From Chelativorans sp. YIM 93263 (GTDB lineage Bacteria > Pseudomonadota > Alphaproteobacteria > Rhizobiales > Rhizobiaceae), in the NCBI RefSeq assembly GCF_028767125.1, contig NZ_JAKCWP010000008.1, positions 138,955-202,954 of the forward strand: a DNA stretch of 64,000 nucleotides, written 5' to 3'. The position numbers and the translations under genes were made by a program. Each line of letters begins with the position of its first letter. Within the stretch, counting starts at the first letter, position 1. Positions 19,317 to 29,373 of this stretch are shown piece after piece. The notes under the pieces were generated by a model. It made no database searches. It saw only the letters and a program-made list of their open reading frames with translations, and was not told the DNA's origin.

Positions 19317-21542
19317 ATGCGCCTCCTCAAACTAGTTCGCTTCAGCTCATTCACATCCAGGTTCGTTATTCCGGTCGTCGTATGCGTGGTGGCAGTAAGC
19401 GTTGCTATTGCAGCGCTTGTGCTTTGGGCCAGCCGGGAGGCGGACAGCGTGGCCATGGAGAGGCAAAGCCGGCTCGTGCGCCTGGTGGTTTCTCAGCTTC
19501 GAACCACCATCGCCCACAACCAGGAAAGCGTGACGGTCTGGGATGATGCCGTCTTGGCCGTGCAGGAGGACAGAGGCGAGGAGTGGCTGGATTATAACGT
19601 CGGAAGCTGGATGTACGACTATTTCGGGCACAATGGCGCCTATGTGCTCGGCCCCGACGACAAGCTGATCTTCGGTTTCGCCACTGACGCGGGAGCGGGG
19701 GAAGGTGAGAGTTCATTTGCCGCTATTTCGGGACAGGTTGCGCCGCTGGTGGAGCGTCTGCGGCAGACAATGCGGGCCGGGGATACGGACGATCTCGAAG
19801 ACCGGATGCTCTCGCCGGGCGAAGCGGATCTCACCGTCGTCCGGGGGCATCCTGCCGTTGTCAGCGTAAAGCCGTTCGTTTCGGATACAGGCAACCTCGA
19901 ACAGACGCCCGGCGAGGAGTTTCTCCACGTGGCCGTTCGATATCTCGACGGTGAATTCGTCAGGGAGTTGGAACGGGACTACCTTTTCGAGGGAATGCGG
20001 TTCGCCTGGAGCGACAATTCGCGCGAGGGCGAAGCGAGCCTGCCACTGCTCGCCGGTTCCGGCAATATTATCGGTTATTTCATCTGGCAGCCCTACAGAC
20101 CGGGATTGGCTATGCTTTCGAAGCTGGTACCGGTCTTGCTGGGGGCGCTCGGCCTCGTTCTCGTGGCGCTCTCGATTCTATTGACCGTCCTCCACCGCCG
20201 GTCGAAAAAGCTTCACCAGAGCGAGGCCAGGATGAAATATCTGGCGCATCACGATCCGCTGACCGGGCTCCCCAATCGCGCGCTTTTCAATGAGAGGCTC
20301 GACCGTTCATTCCTTTCACGCCGGTCACGGGAAATGATCGCGGTCCTTTATCTCGACCTCGACCGTTTCAAGCAGGTCAACGATACGCTCGGGCATCCTG
20401 CCGGCGATCTGCTCATCATGGAAATCGGCAACAGGTTGCGCGAATTGTTGCGATCGGTCGATACCGTTGCGCGCATCGGCGGCGACGAATTCATCATTAC
20501 GCTTCCCCGGTTGAGAGAAGTGAAAGAGGTGGAGGCGATCTGTGAGCGGATCATCGAGGCTGTACGCAAGCCGTTCGTCATTCACGAGCAGCAGGTTTTC
20601 GCGAGCGTGAGCATTGGGGTCGCGCTGGCGCCCCAGCATAGTTCCGAGAGGACGGAGCTTACCCGAAAGGCCGACATCGCCCTCTATCATGCCAAGAATC
20701 ACGGCCGAAACGGCTATGCGATCTTCTGCACGGATATGGACACGATCGTTCAGGAGCGGCGCAGAATCGAGCATGATCTTCGCAAAGCCTTGACGCGCTC
20801 GAACGAGATACAGGTTCATTATCAACCCCTCTACAACGCCTCCGACATGCGGATTACCGGTGCAGAGGCGCTGGTGCGGTGGAAACATCCCACCAAGGGA
20901 TGGATAGCGCCCAACGGGTTCATACCGGTCGCCGAGGAAGCGGGTCTCATCGAAACATTGGGGCAGCGCGTGTTGCGCGAGGTCTGTGCCGCGGCAAGCG
21001 CATGGCCCGACCAGATGGTGGCCGTCAACATATCCGCACTCGAGCTGCGCAACCCGTCCTTCGTCAGACGCGTTCTGGATACACTCGATTCCTATGGTAT
21101 CGAGCCCGGCCGGCTTGAGGTTGAAGTGACCGAAAGCGCCCTTTCCGGCAACGCTGACCAATGCGAAAAGAACGTCAATGCCTTGCGCGAGGAGGGTATA
21201 CGGGTTGTGCTGGATGATTTCGGCACCGGCTTTTCCTCCTTCAGCCGCCTGCAGAAGCTGGAGGTGGACCGGATCAAGATCGATCGATGCTTCGTGAGCG
21301 GGATCGGCCGTGTTGCGGGCGACGAGGCAATCGTCCAGGCGATTGTCGACCTCGCGCACGCCAAGGGGCTGAAAACGACCGCGGAGGGCGTCGAGACGGA
21401 GGAGCAAGGCGACTACCTGAAGCGGATCGGTTGTGACGATTTGCAGGGCTTTCTGTATTCCCGTCCGGTAACGCTTAAACAATTCGACGGACTGTTAGGC
21501 GTCGAGAGGCCAGCGAATTCTTCGGAAGTCAGTGCTGCGTAG
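19317..21542 (+). CDS. CHASE4-GGDEF-EAL cyclic-di-GMP signalling protein
   Basis: A 741-aa membrane sensor. A first membrane helix (residues 15-40) and a second (about 265-300) bracket a periplasmic CHASE4-type sensor (RTTIAHNQESVTVWDDAV and NVGSWMYDYFGHNGAYVL). The GGDEF domain has an intact GGDEF motif (residues 388-392), typical of active diguanylate cyclases. The EAL domain keeps E517 (AEALVRW) and DDFGTGFSS, typical of active phosphodiesterases. Both catalytic signatures are therefore intact; which one dominates cannot be told from sequence. The signal sensed is unknown. It is inserted between yqeY and dnaG and has a long leader with its own likely promoter. Confidence 0.95.
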   Translation: MRLLKLVRFSSFTSRFVIPVVVCVVAVSVAIAALVLWASREADSVAMERQSRLVRLVVSQLRTTIAHNQESVTVWDDAVLAVQEDRGEEWLDYNVGSWMYDYFGHNGAYVLGPDDKLIFGFATDAGAGEGESSFAAISGQVAPLVERLRQTMRAGDTDDLEDRMLSPGEADLTVVRGHPAVVSVKPFVSDTGNLEQTPGEEFLHVAVRYLDGEFVRELERDYLFEGMRFAWSDNSREGEASLPLLAGSGNIIGYFIWQPYRPGLAMLSKLVPVLLGALGLVLVALSILLTVLHRRSKKLHQSEARMKYLAHHDPLTGLPNRALFNERLDRSFLSRRSREMIAVLYLDLDRFKQVNDTLGHPAGDLLIMEIGNRLRELLRSVDTVARIGGDEFIITLPRLREVKEVEAICERIIEAVRKPFVIHEQQVFASVSIGVALAPQHSSERTELTRKADIALYHAKNHGRNGYAIFCTDMDTIVQERRRIEHDLRKALTRSNEIQVHYQPLYNASDMRITGAEALVRWKHPTKGWIAPNGFIPVAEEAGLIETLGQRVLREVCAAASAWPDQMVAVNISALELRNPSFVRRVLDTLDSYGIEPGRLEVEVTESALSGNADQCEKNVNALREEGIRVVLDDFGTGFSSFSRLQKLEVDRIKIDRCFVSGIGRVAGDEAIVQAIVDLAHAKGLKTTAEGVETEEQGDYLKRIGCDDLQGFLYSRPVTLKQFDGLLGVERPANSSEVSAA

Positions 21543-21669
21543 CGTCATGTGCCGACAGGAAATGCAGACGCCCTTTGAGCTTCCCTGTGAACAGTGGGTA
21601 TAGGCGTAGTCTCCGGTCGCAGTGTTCTGACGATTGGGCTATAGGATCGCTACGAGAGAGCCCGAACCC

Positions 21670-23583
21670 ATGCGCTTTTCCACCAGCTTCCTGGACGAGA
21701 TTCGTGACCGTGTACCCATCTCACAGGTGGTGGGGAGTCGCGTTACGTTCGAAAAGCGCAAGACCAATCCGGGGCGGGGCGACTACTGGGCCTGCTGTCC
21801 TTTCCACGGCGAGAAGACGCCGAGCTTTCACTGCGAGGATCGGAAAGGCCGCTATCACTGCTTCGGCTGTGGGGTTTCGGGGGATCATTTTAGGTTCCTG
21901 ACGGAGCTTGACGGGATGAGTTTTCCCGAGGCGGTGGAGCGCGTGGCGGAGATGGCCGGTGTGCCGATGCCGGCGCCCGACCCCGAGGCGCAGAAGAAGG
22001 AGAAGGAGCGCACCAGCCTCACGGAAGTGATGGATATGGCGACGCAGTATTTTCAGGAGTGCCTGCATGGGCAGGAAGGGGCGGAAGCACGGGCCTATCT
22101 GCGTGGGCGCGGCATTTCTTCGGCCACGCAGCAGGCGTTCCGCCTGGGTTTCGCTCCGGACAGGCGCAATGCGCTTAAAGAGTATCTTGCCGGAAAAGGC
22201 GTTCACAAGGAGCAGATCGAGGCCTGCGGGCTGGTCGTCAGCGGCCCGGATATCCCGGTGTCGTATGACCGGTTTCGCGGGCGTATCATGTTTCCGATCG
22301 AGGATACGCGCGGCCGGGTGATCGCGTTTGGCGGCCGGGCGCTTTCCTCCGACATACCGGCGAAATATCTCAACTCGCCCGATACAGAACTCTTCCACAA
22401 GGGCAATGTGCTCTACAATCATGCGCGGGCGCGCCGGGCAGCCAAGGGCGGCGCGGTGATCGCCGTCGAGGGCTATATGGATGTCATCGCCCTGGCGCAG
22501 GCGGGCATCGAGGCGGCGGTGGCTCCGCTTGGCACGGCACTCACCGACAACCAGCTTGAGCTTTTGTGGCGCATGACGGGCGAACCCGTTCTGTGTTTCG
22601 ATGGTGATGGCGCGGGGTTGAGGGCGGCGTGGCGCGCGGCTGATCTGGCATTGCCAATGGTCAAGGCGGGGCGGAGCCTGCGGTTTGCGCTTTTGCCGGC
22701 GGACATGGATCCGGACGATCTCGTGCGCGAGGAGGGCAGGGGTGCCTTCGACACGTTGGTTACGGAGGCCCGGCCCCTGGCGGATCTTATATGGACGCGG
22801 GAGACTTCCGGGCGCACTTTCGATACGCCGGAACGCCGGGCCGAGCTGGAAAAGAACTTGCGGGAGCTGGCCGGGCGCATCCGCGACGAGAGTGTGCGCC
22901 GGCACTATTCGCAGGATTTTCGCGAAAGAGTGCGAAGCTTCTTTGGCACTGCCTATCCGCGCGGCAGCCGCGAACGCGGTGGCTTTTCCGGCGGACGCCA
23001 GTCGGGAAGGGGCGCTGCCGGAGGGCGCCTTGCCATGTCAGAAAACCTCGCGCGCTCTGCCATGGTCAAAGCGCCGAGCGGCGCCATGAGCTTGCGCGCG
23101 GCGGCCATCCTGGTGGCTCTCGTCAACCATCCGGCATTGCTGGACGAGTACTTCGATGCTGTGGAAAAACTTGCGTTCGACAATGCCGACCTGAAGAAGC
23201 TTCATGGCGCGCTCATGGATACACTTGCCAACGAGGTTACGCCGGAGCGGCAGGCCACGCGTGAGGCGATCACCGCCGCGGGCGCAGGGGATGCACTTGA
23301 AAAGGCAGAATTGCTGGTGCGACGTGCCAACCAGTGGACGGCCCTGGGCGACGCGGCGTTAGAGGATGCGCGGGAAGCCTTTCTGCAGGCCCTGCACTTG
23401 CACAGAAGTTCCGGCACTCTACATAGGGAGCTTAAAGCAGCCGAGCGGGCACTTGCAGAAGATCCAACAGAAGAAAATTATCGGCATTTGGTGGAAATCC
23501 AAGCAGAGCTACGTAATATCCAAGCAACCGAGGCCCTTATCGAGGGATTTGGTGTACTCTCAGGGCGTGTTGAGCGGTCCTAG
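21670..23583 (+). CDS. dnaG: DNA primase
   Basis: DnaG, 637 aa, makes the RNA primers for replication. The N-terminal CHC2 zinc ribbon has C43-x2-H46 and C64-x2-C67. The catalytic TOPRIM core follows, with VIAVEGYMDVIALAQAG and LCFDGDGAGLRAAWRAADLA giving the acidic metal-binding residues. The C-terminal region is the helicase-binding domain, with a Gly/Arg-rich linker (about residues 430-455) between core and C-terminus. The start MRFSTSFLDEIRDRV is chosen by family; 12 upstream codons are rejected. It precedes rpoD by 291 nt in the classical macromolecular-synthesis order. Confidence 0.98.
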   Translation: MRFSTSFLDEIRDRVPISQVVGSRVTFEKRKTNPGRGDYWACCPFHGEKTPSFHCEDRKGRYHCFGCGVSGDHFRFLTELDGMSFPEAVERVAEMAGVPMPAPDPEAQKKEKERTSLTEVMDMATQYFQECLHGQEGAEARAYLRGRGISSATQQAFRLGFAPDRRNALKEYLAGKGVHKEQIEACGLVVSGPDIPVSYDRFRGRIMFPIEDTRGRVIAFGGRALSSDIPAKYLNSPDTELFHKGNVLYNHARARRAAKGGAVIAVEGYMDVIALAQAGIEAAVAPLGTALTDNQLELLWRMTGEPVLCFDGDGAGLRAAWRAADLALPMVKAGRSLRFALLPADMDPDDLVREEGRGAFDTLVTEARPLADLIWTRETSGRTFDTPERRAELEKNLRELAGRIRDESVRRHYSQDFRERVRSFFGTAYPRGSRERGGFSGGRQSGRGAAGGRLAMSENLARSAMVKAPSGAMSLRAAAILVALVNHPALLDEYFDAVEKLAFDNADLKKLHGALMDTLANEVTPERQATREAITAAGAGDALEKAELLVRRANQWTALGDAALEDAREAFLQALHLHRSSGTLHRELKAAERALAEDPTEENYRHLVEIQAELRNIQATEALIEGFGVLSGRVERS

Positions 23584-23874
23584 CCGGTTGACGGCTTTTT
23601 TCGCAGGCGATTCGCTTTTTTAGTGCGAATCAGGCACAGCGGCTTGACCTTGGCGTAGAATGCGGGAATCAGGGTTCGATTCGGAACTAACCGCGCAAGG
23701 ATGGTTTCTCGGCAAGCAGATTGATGGCATGGACGGTCGGCAAATCCGCCATAGATGTCATGGTTAATCAGGTAGTAACGCGACCGCGGATAAGCCGATG
23801 AACGCGGAGCGTACAGCGCAGCCGGACGGAATGCCATCCAGTTTGCTGCGATGAGCCGGTGGAGAAGGCAGAGC

Positions 23875-25872
<1,998 letters not shown>

Positions 25873-25900
25873 AGCGCCATTCCAAGTTCAAACATTCCGA

Positions 25901-25927
25901 AGCCGGGCCTCGTGCCCGGCTTTTTTT
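25901..25927 (+). terminator. Rho-independent terminator of rpoD
   Basis: An 8-bp stem, AGCCGGGC / GCCCGGCT, with a 5-nt loop is followed by seven further T residues, 29 nt after the rpoD stop codon. Confidence 0.93.
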
Positions 25928-26039
25928 GGTAGAGCGCGTGGATGCACCACTGAGGCGTCCTGCAGACGATCATCACGGTTGCCACGCCCGGTCCGGTGGG
26001 CCGCCTTTATTCCATCGGCTAGCCGGCCCTATGTGCGTC

Positions 26040-26387
26040 TCACGATTCCAGCAGGGTTTCGAAGCCGCCGTAGACCATGCGCTGCCCGTCGAACGGCATT
26101 TTCATATCGGTCATGCGGGGGTCCTGCATGATCTTTTCCCAGGCTGCATCGTGTGTGGCCTTGTCCGGCCAGGTGATCCACGAAAAGACCACGGTTTCGT
26201 CAGCGGTCGCCTGAACGGCGCGATGAAAATCAGTGACCTTGCCGTGAGGAACGTCGTCACCCCAGGCATCCACGCATTGTGTCGCACCGTACTCCTTGAA
26301 AATCGCGCCGGCCGAACGGACGTGCGCAAGATAAGCATCCTTGTTTTCGCTGGGTACGGCTGCCACCATCCCATTGATGTAGCTCAT
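26040..26387 (-). CDS. DUF1428 family protein
   Basis: A 115-aa protein of the DUF1428 family, which has a dimeric alpha/beta-barrel (ABM-like) fold. The conserved start MSYINGMVAAVPSENKDAYL, the CVDAWGDDVPHGKVTDFHRAVQ centre and the PFDGQRMVYGGFE C-terminus are all present. No catalytic role is proven for the family. AAAGGAGATTGCC before the ATG is a strong ribosome binding site. The gene is divergent from the HxlR-type regulator, which probably controls it. Similar regulator-target pairs are common in Rhizobiales. Confidence 0.9.
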   Translation of the reverse strand: MSYINGMVAAVPSENKDAYLAHVRSAGAIFKEYGATQCVDAWGDDVPHGKVTDFHRAVQATADETVVFSWITWPDKATHDAAWEKIMQDPRMTDMKMPFDGQRMVYGGFETLLES

Positions 26388-26407
26388 GGCAATCTCCTTT
26401 GTTTGGC

Positions 26408-26436
26408 TTGAGGAGTATGTTCATTTTGGTTATAAT
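26408..26436 (+). promoter_or_regulatory. Sigma-70 promoter of the HxlR gene, giving a near-leaderless transcript
   Basis: TTGAGG (26408-26413) and a perfect TATAAT (26431-26436) are separated by 17 nt. The HxlR start codon is at 26445, only 8 nt after the -10 box, so transcription would begin at or next to the ATG. The inverted repeat TGGTT-N9-AACCA (26427-26445) overlaps the -10 box and the ATG and could be the autorepressor site. Confidence 0.6.
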
Positions 26437-26444
26437 AAGCAACC

Positions 26445-27131
26445 ATGAAGTTAGAAAAAATAACCACTAAAACGAAGCGGCGTTACGAAGATTCTTGTGG
26501 CACTGCGCATGCGCTCGATCTGGTGGGGGAGCGGTGGGCATTGCTTGTCATGCGTGAACTGATGCTTGGACCCCGCCGCTTCAGCGATCTGCGCGCGAAC
26601 CTTCCCGGCGTCAGCGCAAACGTGCTGACGCAGCGGCTTGAAAGCCTCGAGGGAAGCGGTGTCCTGCGCCGGCGCAAATTGCCGCCGCCGGCGTCGGTGC
26701 AGGTTTACGAATTGACGGAGTGGGGACTCGAGGCCGAGCCGATTATTCTCAGCCTCGGCCGGTGGGGCGCGCGTTCACCTCTGCAGGACGATTCGCTTCC
26801 GATCAGTGCCATGTCAGCCATTCTCTCGATGCGCGCGATGTTTGATCCGGCGCGTACGGAAGAGAAGCTTGATATGACGCTTGCCTTTCACTTTGATCAA
26901 GATGCCTACACGGTGAACGTGCGCGAGGGGCGGCTGACGGCGGAGCGGGGCGAGGCGGATGAGGTTGATGTCGAGATTCGGGGATCGCCGAGCGATGTAC
27001 TGGGCGTGGTCTACGGCCTGTCGTCGCTGGAGGAGGCGGAACGAGCGGGAATGCTGACAGTCACTGGCGACCGCGCTGGGTTCCTCCGTTTTGCAAGCGC
27101 TTTTGAGCTGCCGCCGAAGGCGTGTGCTTGA
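26445..27131 (+). CDS. HxlR-type regulator with C-terminal SCP2-like domain
   Basis: A 228-aa regulator. Residues 10-105 are the HxlR winged helix: RRYEDSCGTAHALDLVGERW, LMLGPRRFSDLRANLPGVS and a wing LPPPASVQVYELTEWG. Residues 130-225 look like an SCP2 sterol-carrier-type domain (MTLAFHFDQDAYTVNVREG, GVVYGLSSLEEAERAGMLTV), a fusion seen in a subset of HxlR proteins; the ligand is unknown. There is no ribosome binding site upstream of the ATG. Instead the promoter -10 box lies 8 nt away, so the mRNA is probably leaderless. It is divergent from the DUF1428 gene. Confidence 0.88.
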   Translation: MKLEKITTKTKRRYEDSCGTAHALDLVGERWALLVMRELMLGPRRFSDLRANLPGVSANVLTQRLESLEGSGVLRRRKLPPPASVQVYELTEWGLEAEPIILSLGRWGARSPLQDDSLPISAMSAILSMRAMFDPARTEEKLDMTLAFHFDQDAYTVNVREGRLTAERGEADEVDVEIRGSPSDVLGVVYGLSSLEEAERAGMLTVTGDRAGFLRFASAFELPPKACA

Positions 27132-27162
27132 AAGGGCGGCTTCGGCAACACACTTGCAGTGT

Positions 27163-27582
27163 ATGTCCTTGACGCGCTTAAGCATAAACACGACTGGGCC
27201 CGGCCTCTACGAGTTTACCGAGAAGGTCGCGGCATTTGTGCGCGATAGCGGCACGGATGAGGGGCTTTTGACCCTCTTCGTCCGCCATACGTCCTGTTCA
27301 CTGCTGATTCAGGAGAACGCGGACCCGGATGTCAGGCGCGATCTCGATATGTTTTTCCGCAGGCTCGTGCCGCCGTCGGACGATCAATCGATGCGTTGGA
27401 TCAGTCACACGACCGAAGGGCCGGACGATATGCCGGCGCATATCAAGGCCGCGCTGACGCAGACCTCAATAGGGATTCCTGTCGCCGGTGGCCGGATGAT
27501 GCTGGGGACGTGGCAGGGGATTTATCTTTTCGAACACCGGGACCGGGCGCATCGGCGCGAGGTGGTGCTGCATCTGGCTTGA
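27163..27582 (+). CDS. YjbQ/UPF0047 family protein
   Basis: A 139-aa YjbQ protein, annotated in databases as secondary thiamine-phosphate synthase enzyme because some members have weak thiamine phosphate synthase activity. Conserved motifs are LLTLFVRHTSCSLLIQENAD, the HTTEGPDDMPAHIKAAL loop with its histidines, and LGTWQGIYLFEHRD near the C-terminus. The true cellular role is uncertain. The start MSLTRLSINT is chosen because the fold begins there; 24 upstream codons would overlap the HxlR gene end. It converges with the SIMPL-domain gene; a 7-bp GC hairpin lies between them. Confidence 0.9.
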   Translation: MSLTRLSINTTGPGLYEFTEKVAAFVRDSGTDEGLLTLFVRHTSCSLLIQENADPDVRRDLDMFFRRLVPPSDDQSMRWISHTTEGPDDMPAHIKAALTQTSIGIPVAGGRMMLGTWQGIYLFEHRDRAHRREVVLHLA

Positions 27583-27607
27583 GGGGCCGCGCTTTCCGCA
27601 GCCCCTC
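27581..27607. terminator. Possible bidirectional terminator between convergent genes
   Basis: GAGGGGC and GCCCCTC form a 7-bp stem around a 13-nt loop between the yjbQ-type stop codon and the SIMPL-gene stop codon. There is no T tract, so this is a weak call. Confidence 0.3.
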
Positions 27608-27625
27608 CGCGCATTTACGGGAAGA

Positions 27626-28360
27626 TTACTCGGCGCTCTGGTTTAGACCGAACGTGACGTTCACCCGGACCTGATATTCGTTCTCGCCGGCTTCCACCGG
27701 TACGGACGAAGCGGTGGCCGCTTCCATGCGCATCATCTGCGGGAGGGGGCGCGGCGGCTGGCCGATATTCGACTGCTCGGAAATCTCTAGAATATCGCCC
27801 AGCGAGACGCCGGCCGCCTCGGCAAGTGTCTGCGCCTTCGCTATCGCATCCTGAACGGCGTCCTTGCGCGCTTCGTTCAGCGCTTCGGACGGATCGTCGT
27901 TGGTGAAGGTGATCTGGCCACCCTGGTTAACCCCGAGCGAGACGACGCGGTCCAGGATCGCGCCGGCATTGTCCAGATCCCGTATGCGAACGGTGAGGCC
28001 GTTGGTGACCTGATATCCGACAATACGCGGGCTTTCCTCACCATTGTTGTCGTTGGGATAAACGTAGCGGGGGTCAATCGACAGGCCGCTGGTCTGGAGA
28101 TCGCGCGACTCGATGCCCTCCTCGCGGAGGGCCGCGATGACGTCGTTCATGGCCTCGTTGTTCGCGTCCATGGCCTCGCGCGCGGTCTCCGCCTCGCGGA
28201 CCACGGCTATGCTGATCAACGCCATATCGGGGCTGACCGAGGCTTCGCCCTCTCCGGTGACCATGATCTTCGGCTCAGGCACCATAGCTTCCTGGGCTGC
28301 GGCCGGTGAAAGTGCAAGAACCGAAGCCGCAGCGGCCATCGGAATGAAGGAACGAATCAT
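27626..28360 (-). CDS. SIMPL-domain (DUF541) periplasmic protein
   Basis: A 244-aa exported protein. Residues 1-22 form a signal peptide (MIRSFIPMAAAASVLALSPAAAQ). The rest is the SIMPL/DUF541 domain: IMVTGEGEASVSPDMALISI at the start, GIESRDLQTSGLSIDPRYVY in the middle and NEYQVRVNVTFGL at the end. Family members (YggE, BP26) form channel-like oligomers or affect oxidative stress; BP26 is a Brucella periplasmic antigen. The start at 28360 is preferred because AAGGAG lies 6 nt before it; starts 6 and 7 codons earlier are poorer. A single gene. Confidence 0.92.
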   Translation of the reverse strand: MIRSFIPMAAAASVLALSPAAAQEAMVPEPKIMVTGEGEASVSPDMALISIAVVREAETAREAMDANNEAMNDVIAALREEGIESRDLQTSGLSIDPRYVYPNDNNGEESPRIVGYQVTNGLTVRIRDLDNAGAILDRVVSLGVNQGGQITFTNDDPSEALNEARKDAVQDAIAKAQTLAEAAGVSLGDILEISEQSNIGQPPRPLPQMMRMEAATASSVPVEAGENEYQVRVNVTFGLNQSAE

Positions 28361-28470
28361 GGCAATCTCCTTGTTCATCAATGCTTCTCCCGAATAGGAG
28401 GCGATTGTGCGCTGATTGCGGCACCTTTGCCTTGTGTACGGGTAAAAAACCGACTAAGTGAGCCGCTACC

Positions 28471-28547
28471 GGGCCTGTAGCTCAACTGGTTAGAGCCGGC
28501 GGCTCATAACCGCTTGGTTGGGGGTTCGAGTCCCTCCGGGCCCACCA
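28471..28547 (+). tRNA. tRNA with CAU anticodon, probably tRNA-Ile2 (k2C)
   Basis: A full cloverleaf of 77 nt. The acceptor stem is GGGCCTG / CGGGCCC, followed by discriminator A and an encoded CCA. The D arm is GCTC-AACTGGTTA-GAGC, the anticodon stem is GGCGG/CCGCT with loop CTCATAA (anticodon CAT at 28505-28507), and the T arm is GGGGG-TTCGAGT-CCCTC. A CAU anticodon can be initiator Met, elongator Met or Ile2 (lysidine-modified). The GGCGG-CTCATAA-CCGCTTGGT sequence resembles bacterial Ile2 tRNAs, and the first base pair G-C rules out the initiator. Annotation as tRNA-Met would be the usual default. Confidence 0.93.
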
Positions 28548-28848
28548 GTATCCCTAGATTCCAACAACTTGTATGCGGGTTAGCCATTCTGGCTAGCCTG
28601 TTGGCTGGCGCAGAGAATCATCGGAAGGCGCTGATCTCCGATTTGATGCTTCAGTCGTCGTTGCCTCACTTGTCCTTACAACCTTGGTTGCGGCCAAGCA
28701 GCTTTCCTAGCCTGTGCAGCACTAGAGAAGACAAAGAAGTGCCTTCACCTGCATTCGGTTTGGAATTTGAATTTCGCGTCATGCTGCCGTCGGGACGAGC
28801 ATTCGCCGATCGTCCTTGCAAAGGATATTGCAGGTGAGGAGAGAGCCT
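28548..28848. other. Non-coding stretch after the tRNA
   Basis: About 300 nt with no supported gene and a somewhat lower GC content. It holds an inverted repeat near GGTTAGCCA-TTC-TGGCTAGCC (around 28578). No copy of the tRNA 3' end was found nearby, so there is no evidence of an integrated element. Confidence 0.4.
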
Positions 28849-29151
28849 ATGGAAGAAAACGCTATGATTATGATTGCCGGTCATCTCAAAGTTCCGGCTG
28901 CTCAACGTAGCGCATTCGTCAATGCGCATGCCGATCTGGTCGATCGTGCCCGCGCCTATTCAGGCTGCCTCGATCTCTCCATCAGCGAGGATCCTTTTGA
29001 TCCGTCTCGTGTAAACCTGATGGAACTTTGGGAATCCGAAACCGTGCTTCAGGAGTGGAGAAAGGTCGCAAACCCGCCCAAGATGGATGTTCAGATCGAG
29101 GACGGAAATGTTCAGAAACACCATATCAGTCGATCCGGCCCGCCTTTTTGA
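28849..29151 (+). CDS. Antibiotic biosynthesis monooxygenase (ABM) domain protein
   Basis: A 100-aa protein with a single ABM ferredoxin-like domain. The core IMIAGHLKVPAAQRSAFVNA is followed by GCLDLSISEDPFDPSRVNLM and ELWESETVLQEWRKV, typical of quinol monooxygenase-like (YgiN-type) proteins; some ABM enzymes oxidise quinols without cofactor. Substrate unknown. The start at 28849 follows GAGGAGAG, which favours MEENAM over the ATG five codons later. It stands alone. Confidence 0.85.
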   Translation: MEENAMIMIAGHLKVPAAQRSAFVNAHADLVDRARAYSGCLDLSISEDPFDPSRVNLMELWESETVLQEWRKVANPPKMDVQIEDGNVQKHHISRSGPPF

Positions 29152-29257
29152 CGGGGGCCGCCGCGCCCACTCTCTTACTTGCAAAGAGTTCGACCGCCGA
29201 TTCACAGAACTGATAAAATTCTTGAACCGAACGTCGTCACTTGTTTTCAATAATGCA

Positions 29258-29269
29258 CCACCGCGGTGG
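29258..29269. promoter_or_regulatory. 12-bp palindrome upstream of the transglycosylase gene
   Basis: CCACCGCGGTGG is a perfect 12-bp palindrome about 105 nt before the transglycosylase start, in an otherwise empty gap. It may be a protein-binding site; no owner is known. Confidence 0.25.
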
Positions 29270-29373
29270 CTTTTGATCGATGGACGGGATAAATTATCCT
29301 GGAGCAGGGTGGCCGAGCTTTTCCGACTTAGCACCCGCTGAATAGGAGTTGTATTTCAGCGCGACGGAGTGAC

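Noticed and set aside
28548-28848. Possible integration site downstream of the tRNA
   Set aside because: No integrase and no second copy of the tRNA 3' end were found in the window.
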